From the NCBI GenBank assembly GCA_947169835.1, contig CAMVRH010000019.1:1-10915 (forward strand): a stretch of 10,915 bases of DNA. Reading direction: 5' to 3'. Source of the stretch: an uncultured Lachnospira sp. (GTDB taxonomy: Bacteria; Bacillota; Clostridia; Lachnospirales; Lachnospiraceae). The first letter of the stretch is position 1, and each line of letters starts with the position of its first letter. The notes below the pieces were generated by a model. That model had not been told where the DNA came from, did no database searches, and worked only from the letters and a program-made list of their open reading frames with translations. Positions 6,336-10,915 of the stretch are shown one piece after another. Both the position numbers and the translations under genes were made by a program.

Positions 6336-6969
6336 TTAAATCTGCCTTCTCTCTATATTCACAGTCTGTTATATTTTCGAACTTTGCTTTTCCGCTAGTT
6401 GCATCAACTACGCTAGTCTTAAACTTTTCAAAGTCGGCTTTTTTCATTCGAATTTTAAGCGTGACTCCGTCTGTGTATTCTTCTTCGGCGTCACCAACGC
6501 CAAATTGTACCATATTATACTTTATTTTTCCAATACTTTCATAATCCACGGATAGTTCAAAGGAAATACCATCAGACACCTGCATAACCTCAGCATTATT
6601 TAATCCTTCCACAGCAGCCTGTCCATATGCACGAATCAATCCGCCAGTACCAAGAAGCGTTCCGCCAAAGTACCTTGTAACCAAAATCAAAGTATTGTGG
6701 ACATCTTTATTTAAAAGAACTTCCAGAATAGGTTTTCCAGCTGTACCCTGTGGCTCTCCATCGTCGGAAAATCTTTGCACTTCATTATTTGCGCCCACAC
6801 AAAAAGCATAGCAATTATGCCTAGCATCCCAGTATTCCTTCTTCAGACTCTCTATCGTTTGAAGAGCCTCCTCTTCAGTCTCTATAGGAATAACATGGGC
6901 AATAAATCTAGACTTCTTTTCTACTACTTCAGCTGTACCCTTTTCACTTGTAATAAAGTATTCTTTCAT
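6328..6969 (-). CDS. yigZ: YigZ/IMPACT family protein (UPF0029)
   Basis: A 213-residue soluble protein with an N-terminal UPF0029/IMPACT domain and a smaller C-terminal DUF1949-type domain (about 135-213). Signature segments are KKSRFIAH 18-25, ARHNCYAF 49-56, DDGEPQGTAGKPIL 69-82 and RYFGGTLLGTGGLIRAY 99-115. Eukaryotic IMPACT binds GCN1 and restrains GCN2 signalling. The bacterial role is uncertain, with proposed nucleic-acid or translation-factor binding. I chose the ATG at 6969 because GAGG (6976-6979) sits six bases upstream; a GTG four codons earlier at 6981 lacks proper spacing. It is the first gene of a two-gene unit with typA (8-base overlap), which fits a role near the ribosome. Family assignment is secure; function is inferred. 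Confidence 0.95.
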   Translation of the reverse strand: MKEYFITSEKGTAEVVEKKSRFIAHVIPIETEEEALQTIESLKKEYWDARHNCYAFCVGANNEVQRFSDDGEPQGTAGKPILEVLLNKDVHNTLILVTRYFGGTLLGTGGLIRAYGQAAVEGLNNAEVMQVSDGISFELSVDYESIGKIKYNMVQFGVGDAEEEYTDGVTLKIRMKKADFEKFKTSVVDATSGKAKFENITDCEYREKADLNG

Positions 6970-6991
6970 ATCAAACCTCACGCCCTACTAT

Positions 6992-7060
6992 AACACACTT
7001 TATATAGTTTACAAAACACATTTATATCACTATCTATAGTGTTAAAACACACTTTTTTCA
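6992..7060. promoter_or_regulatory. Divergent yigZ/PBP intergenic region with palindromes and direct repeats
   Basis: This AT-rich stretch lies between divergent genes. It contains CACTAT-CT-ATAGTG (7028-7041), which overlaps GTGTT-AA-AACAC (7039-7050). AACACA followed by a T-rich run occurs at 6992, 7015 and 7046. Minus-strand TATATA and TATAAA boxes are present (7001-7006, 7021-7026), but none has a convincing -35 partner, so the yigZ promoter cannot be fixed. The palindromes lie upstream of the PBP -35 and could be operators; this is inference. Confidence 0.45.
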
Positions 7061-7061
7061 C

Positions 7062-7090
7062 TTTATAAAACTATACTTATTTGATATAAT
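7062..7090 (+). promoter_or_regulatory. Sigma-A-type promoter of the penicillin-binding protein gene
   Basis: -35 TTTATA (7062-7067), 17-base spacer, perfect -10 TATAAT (7085-7090). Transcription should start near 7097, so the leader is very short, about 14 bases, with GGAGGA at 7100-7105 almost at the transcript 5' end. Confidence 0.72.
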
Positions 7091-7110
7091 ACGAAAAGCG
7101 GAGGAAAGCT

Positions 7111-9621
7111 ATGAATTTCGGATACAAAGAGACTATAAAGAAGCAAGAAGACCTCGTTTCTATCAAGAACAAGGTCATCTCAAAATCTAAAATGACATTC
7201 ATTAAAGTATGTCTGTTTATCGTATTTTTATTTGTCGCGACCGGCATTTTCCTAGGACTAGGAGTCGTTCACGGCATTATTAAAAGTGCGCCAAATATCG
7301 ATAATGTCTCTGTTCTCCCATCTTCATACTCTTCCACTGTTTACGATACTAAAGAGAAAAAAATAGCTAAGCTTATCACCACTGGTTCTAACAGAATCCG
7401 TGTTAATTTAGATGATGTACCTGAATATATGCAACAGGCTGTTATCGACACTGAGGACGTTCGTTTCTACGATCATAACGGTATCGATATTTATGGTATC
7501 GGTCGTGCAGCTGTTATCGCGCTTACTACACAGAACGCATCTGAAGGTGCTAGTACACTTACTCAGCAGGTACTAAAGAACAATGTATTTACAGACTGGA
7601 CAAAGGAATCATCATTCCTTGCTTCTATGAAGAGAAAAATTCAAGAGCAATACTTGGCAGTTCAGTTGGAGCAAAAAACAGATAAGAAAACTATTCTAGA
7701 AAACTATTTAAATAGTATCAACTTGGGTTCAAACACATTGGGTGTTCAGGCAGCTTCACAGAGATACTTCAACAAGAGTGTAAACAAACTTACTCTTTCA
7801 GAAGCTACTGTTATTGCCGGCATCACTCAGAACCCTACTAACTACAACCCAATCCTACATCCAAAACTAAACGGCAAAAGACGTAAAAAAATATTAAGAA
7901 ATATGCTTAAGCAAAAACACATCACTCAGGCTCAGTATGACGAAGCTTTGAAGGATGATGTTTACAAGCGTATCCAAAAAGTTAATACAAAGCTTACAAA
8001 GAAAAACACAAACAATGTTTATTCATACTTTGTAGACGAAGTCATCAGACAAGTTATGGAAGATTTGCAAAACCAAAAGGGTTACACTTATACTCAAGCG
8101 TACAACGCAGTATATAGTGGTGGTTTGAAGATTTACTCTACTCAAGATTCAAAGATTCAAAAGATTTGTAACGAGGAAATGTCAGACTCTAGTAACTATC
8201 CATACCACACATCCTACTCTTTCAACTGGGCATGGACTGTACAAAACCCAGACGGCACTGTTGATAACTATAGCGAAAACGATATAGTTGAGTGGCATAA
8301 GAAAGTAAAAAAAGAAGACGACTTCAATTTGATTTGGAGTTCGCAGCAAGGATGTAGAGACTGCGTCAAACAATACAAAAAACATTTGATGAAAAAATAC
8401 TACAAGAATGGCATTAAAGAGTCCGACGGTTATACTCAATTTGAAAGTCTTAACTTCACTCCTCAACCACAGGCATCTTTAACAGTAATGGACCAGTACT
8501 CCGGTTATGTTAAAGCTATTGTGGGTGGCCGTGGCAAAAAGACTGCAAGTTTATCATTAAACCGCGCATCAGACTCAACTAGACAGCCAGGTTCTTGTTT
8601 CAAGATTTTATCTACATATGCTCCTGCTATTGATACTATGGGTTACACTCTTGCAACAAAGATTGTGGATTCACCATTTAAGTATGTAACAGGACGCCCA
8701 GTTAAGAACTGGTACAGCGGATACAGAGGAACAGTTACAGTTCGCAAGGCCATCGCTCAATCTATGAACGTTTGTGCTGTTAAGACTCTAACTGAGATTA
8801 CTCCTCAACTTGGATATGATTATGTATGTAACTTTGGTATCACTACTCTCGTGGAAGGTCAAGACAACAGACAGCCACTTGCACTTGGTGGTATCACAAG
8901 AGGTGTTAAGAACTTAGAAATGACAGGCGCTTATGCTACTATCGCCAACGATGGTGTTTATACAAGGCCTGCATTCTACACAAAGGTAGTTGATAGTTCA
9001 GGAAACGTTCTTCTTGATAACACAAAGCCTATCACTCATACAGTACTTAAATCTTCTACTGCCACACTTCTAACACAGGGAATGACAAGTGTTATTACAG
9101 AAGGTACTGGTAGAGCTTGTAAATTAGATAATATGCCTGTATCAGGTAAAACAGGTACTACTTCTAGTTCATACGATTTGTGGTTCAGTGGATTTACTCC
9201 TTACCTTACTGCTTCTATTTGGACAGGATATGACGAGAATAAAGAGTTGGCTGGAGATCAATCTTATCACGAAAGACTCTGGGCTAAGATAATGAATAGA
9301 ATTAACGAAGCTAAGAAATATAAAGAAAAGAAATTCAAGATTTCTAAGGACGTTAAGAAGTACTACGGCAGTGGCGCAAACGGCGAATACTTCGCCAAGG
9401 GAACAGAACCAGACGGTTCGCACGAGGAAGGCGAAACTGAGTCATATGACTACGATTACGATTATGATTACAACAGTAACCGCACCACTACAAAGAGCCA
9501 AAAAGCTACTCAAAAAACTACAGTAGCACCAACTAAAAAGAAGGCTGAGACAAATGCCGTAGCACCAACAAAAAAACAGCAACAACCTCAGCAGACGCAA
9601 AGAAATCATTGGAATAATTAA
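7111..9621 (+). CDS. Class A penicillin-binding protein (PBP1A type, transglycosylase-transpeptidase)
   Basis: Polymerises lipid II into glycan strands and cross-links them outside the membrane; target of beta-lactams. 836 residues: cytoplasmic N-terminus, membrane anchor about 29-52, then a GT51 transglycosylase with catalytic Glu115 in EDVRFYDHNG, GASTLTQQ 146-153, RKIQE 175-179 and ITQNPTNYNP. A linker (about 340-455) carries a Cys415-x-x-Cys418 pair. The transpeptidase domain has Ser495-Cys-Phe-Lys498, SMN 551-553 and KTG 680-682, all intact. The low-complexity tail (about 765-836) has an acidic run, a Tyr-Asp repeat (779-787), SQKATQ 796-801, two VAPTKK repeats (805-810, 817-822) and a Gln-rich end. 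GGAGGA at 7100-7105 fits the ATG at 7111. It is monocistronic, with its own promoter and a strong terminator. It corresponds to ponA/mrcA-type genes; the exact paralogue name cannot be decided here. Confidence 0.97.
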   Translation: MNFGYKETIKKQEDLVSIKNKVISKSKMTFIKVCLFIVFLFVATGIFLGLGVVHGIIKSAPNIDNVSVLPSSYSSTVYDTKEKKIAKLITTGSNRIRVNLDDVPEYMQQAVIDTEDVRFYDHNGIDIYGIGRAAVIALTTQNASEGASTLTQQVLKNNVFTDWTKESSFLASMKRKIQEQYLAVQLEQKTDKKTILENYLNSINLGSNTLGVQAASQRYFNKSVNKLTLSEATVIAGITQNPTNYNPILHPKLNGKRRKKILRNMLKQKHITQAQYDEALKDDVYKRIQKVNTKLTKKNTNNVYSYFVDEVIRQVMEDLQNQKGYTYTQAYNAVYSGGLKIYSTQDSKIQKICNEEMSDSSNYPYHTSYSFNWAWTVQNPDGTVDNYSENDIVEWHKKVKKEDDFNLIWSSQQGCRDCVKQYKKHLMKKYYKNGIKESDGYTQFESLNFTPQPQASLTVMDQYSGYVKAIVGGRGKKTASLSLNRASDSTRQPGSCFKILSTYAPAIDTMGYTLATKIVDSPFKYVTGRPVKNWYSGYRGTVTVRKAIAQSMNVCAVKTLTEITPQLGYDYVCNFGITTLVEGQDNRQPLALGGITRGVKNLEMTGAYATIANDGVYTRPAFYTKVVDSSGNVLLDNTKPITHTVLKSSTATLLTQGMTSVITEGTGRACKLDNMPVSGKTGTTSSSYDLWFSGFTPYLTASIWTGYDENKELAGDQSYHERLWAKIMNRINEAKKYKEKKFKISKDVKKYYGSGANGEYFAKGTEPDGSHEEGETESYDYDYDYDYNSNRTTTKSQKATQKTTVAPTKKKAETNAVAPTKKQQQPQQTQRNHWNN
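9445..9471 (+). repeat. Tyr-Asp repeat in the PBP tail
   Basis: Nine codons encode a perfect alternation of Tyr and Asp (residues 779-787). TAT/TAC and GAC/GAT are mixed, so the DNA repeat is imperfect while the protein repeat is exact, which suggests selection on the protein. It lies in the extracytoplasmic tail. Confidence 0.75.
9496..9543 (+). repeat. Lys-rich tail motif, copy 2 (SQKATQ ... APTKKK), in PBP
   Basis: Residues 796-811 hold SQKATQ, then KTTV, then APTKKK. Both six-residue blocks are identical to the C-terminus of the membrane protein at 2357-3136. A second VAPTKK follows 12 residues after the first (817-822), an internal tandem repeat. Confidence 0.8.
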
Positions 9622-9641
9622 TAAATATTTAAATATAAAAA

Positions 9642-9700
9642 AAAAGAAAACACAATAGGTATCGAACGATTTTAAGTGAGAACCTATTGTGTTTTCTTTT
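9642..9700. terminator. Bidirectional terminator between PBP and beta-glucuronidase genes
   Basis: A perfect 19-bp inverted repeat (9642-9660 with 9682-9700) closes a 21-base loop. On the plus strand the stem ends in TTCTTTT; on the minus strand the transcript runs into nine T residues. It therefore serves both convergent genes. The loop contains a small palindrome, ATCG-AA-CGAT (9661-9670). Confidence 0.92.
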
Positions 9701-9707
9701 GTATGAA

Positions 9708-10915
9708 TTAATTATTCCAACGTTTTCTTAAAAGATGAGCTGCTGCTTTTGGCTGTCTATTTCTAGTGAAAACGCCTTTTTTATTTCCATCTACTCTATT
9801 AAGTCCTTGCTTTGTTTGGAAATCACAATACGCCCAAACATGCTCACCTATCATAAAGTCTAATTTATCAAAAGTCTTATGGAACTCATCTAAATATTCA
9901 CACTGGAATTCTTCTGTGAACGCAACCGCCGGCAATTTATGATAACCAGCTATTGTGTCCGCTCCATACTCACTCATAATGATTGGCTTATGGTATTTAT
10001 CATACCACTTATTCATCTCAAGTTCTAACTGTTGTCCTATTACTTCTATATGAGAGTGATCTGTATACCAAGCATAATATCTATTCACACAAATCACATC
10101 CACCCATTGGCTTACTTTGTCGCCCTCTGGTCCTGTTGTATGAACAATTGTAATAGGTCTAGTGTCATCCAAAGACCTCATAGTCTTTGCGACCTCTTCA
10201 AAGTAAGGCACTGCACCCTCTTCATGAGTGGCCGCCTCATTAGCAATAGACCACATCACAACAGACGGGTGGTTTTTATCACGCTCATACATCTCTTTTA
10301 ACATATCAAGGTGATGCTTTAATGTGTTATCGTTCACTCTGTCTCCGCCAAAAACGCTCTTTCCATCCCAGAAACACATTCCAACCGCAGGGACTTCGTC
10401 TATCACTACAAATCCCTCTCTGTCAGCTAGTTTCATATGCTCCTCTGAATATGGATAATGCGATGTTCTAAACGAATTAGCACCTATCCATTTAAGCATA
10501 TTGAAATCTCTGACATTTAGTGCTTCGTCTAATCCTTTGCCGTGGATGTCACTATCCTCATGTCTTCCAAATCCTTTGAAATAGAATGCTTTTCCGTTAA
10601 TTAAAAACTCTTTATCAGTAACTTCTATTTCTCTAAAACCAAACTCTTCAGTATAAGTATCCTCTTCGCCCTCTACTTTTAATTTATATAAGTATGCTGC
10701 GCCAGGATTCCAAAGAGTCGGATTATCAACCTTAAGCCCTGCCACATACATCTCATCATCTTTTTTGTGGTCGCTTTCCACTGCTGCTTTGTCTATCTCA
10801 TTTGTAGACGCAACTACATTTCCATCCTCATCTATTACGCTTATCTTCTTTATAACATCAGTAGCAAAAACAAATGCTTCTACCTTACCATCATTGTCGG
10901 TTCTAATAACAATGT
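9708..10915 (-). CDS. uidA: Beta-glucuronidase, glycoside hydrolase family 2 (5' end cut by window)
   Basis: Hydrolyses beta-D-glucuronides, freeing glucuronic acid. The frame is open to the right edge: 401 residues are visible, while the family has about 600, so most of the N-terminal sugar-binding domain is outside. The visible part starts in the immunoglobulin-like domain (LWNPGAAYLYKL) and continues into the TIM barrel: KGFGRHEDSDIHGKGLDE, NSFRTSHYPYSEE and DEVPAVGM. The acid/base Glu is in SIANEA (codon 10236-10238). NRYYAWY follows, then the nucleophile Glu in MSEYGAD (codon 9969-9971), HVWAYCDF and RQPKAAAHLLRKRW. GNKKG carries the N-x-K pair that contacts the glucuronate carboxylate in E. 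coli GUS, separating this from beta-galactosidase. The loop after EVPAVG is about nine residues shorter than in E. coli. No signal peptide can be judged. It ends eight bases from the bidirectional terminator. Confidence 0.95.
   Translation of the reverse strand, partial: IVIRTDNDGKVEAFVFATDVIKKISVIDEDGNVVASTNEIDKAAVESDHKKDDEMYVAGLKVDNPTLWNPGAAYLYKLKVEGEEDTYTEEFGFREIEVTDKEFLINGKAFYFKGFGRHEDSDIHGKGLDEALNVRDFNMLKWIGANSFRTSHYPYSEEHMKLADREGFVVIDEVPAVGMCFWDGKSVFGGDRVNDNTLKHHLDMLKEMYERDKNHPSVVMWSIANEAATHEEGAVPYFEEVAKTMRSLDDTRPITIVHTTGPEGDKVSQWVDVICVNRYYAWYTDHSHIEVIGQQLELEMNKWYDKYHKPIIMSEYGADTIAGYHKLPAVAFTEEFQCEYLDEFHKTFDKLDFMIGEHVWAYCDFQTKQGLNRVDGNKKGVFTRNRQPKAAAHLLRKRWNN

Noticed and set aside
6970..6981. 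GTG start of yigZ at 6981
   Set aside because: The GAGG motif lies inside those four codons and is spaced correctly only for the ATG at 6969.
6992..7060. CRISPR-like array in the AACACA repeats
   Set aside because: The repeated unit is only about 10 bases, spacing is irregular, and there are no cas genes.
8182..8466. Minus-strand frame opposite the PBP linker
   Set aside because: Hydrophobic antisense product of a Lys/Tyr/Asp-rich coding region, with no promoter or ribosome site.
10032..10301. Plus-strand frame opposite the glucuronidase
   Set aside because: It is opposite the GH2 catalytic core with conserved active-site residues; a shadow.
9708..10781. Complete short glucuronidase gene starting with GTG at 10781
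   Set aside because: The frame continues open through 44 more codons to the window edge, with GH2-like sequence, so the gene is simply cut by the window.

Overview
The window looks like ordinary chromosome from a low-GC Gram-positive anaerobe of the class Clostridia, most likely a gut Lachnospiraceae. Supporting signs are strong AGGAGG-like ribosome sites, sigma-A-type promoters, frequent intrinsic terminators, a DUF5688 protein, a divergent clostridial-type NAD+ DNA ligase, and a beta-glucuronidase with the glucuronate-recognising N-x-K motif. There is no transposase, integrase, phage gene, CRISPR array or plasmid function. No gene stands out as foreign in composition by eye.

Layout from left to right. 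On the minus strand lie ligA (its 3' end is cut by the left window edge) and rluF, which overlap by 14 bases. A terminator separates them from a minus-strand gene for a single-pass membrane protein of unknown function. That gene's promoter sits back to back with the plus-strand promoter of a tRNA-Arg(CCG) gene, which ends in its own hairpin terminator. Next, on the minus strand, are a DUF5688 gene with its own promoter, then typA (BipA GTPase) with a terminator, co-transcribed with yigZ (IMPACT family); the yigZ stop and typA start overlap by 8 bases. An AT-rich intergenic stretch with palindromes and short direct repeats (about 6992-7060) separates yigZ from a divergent plus-strand gene for a class A penicillin-binding protein. 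A long bidirectional terminator lies between that gene and a convergent minus-strand beta-glucuronidase gene, whose 5' end is cut by the right window edge.

Functionally, most genes are housekeeping: rRNA pseudouridylation (rluF), a translation and ribosome-assembly GTPase (typA) with a possible translation-stress partner (yigZ), one tRNA, DNA nick sealing (ligA), and peptidoglycan synthesis. The beta-glucuronidase is the one clearly niche-related gene, releasing glucuronic acid from host or plant conjugates.

The most interesting points are the altered active-site residues in the ligase and a short Lys-rich tail (SQKATQ plus APTKKK) shared by the membrane protein and the penicillin-binding protein. 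Others are a terminator-like hairpin just in front of rluF with no visible promoter, and the palindromic yigZ/PBP intergenic region. I see no convincing evidence of a new multi-gene system.
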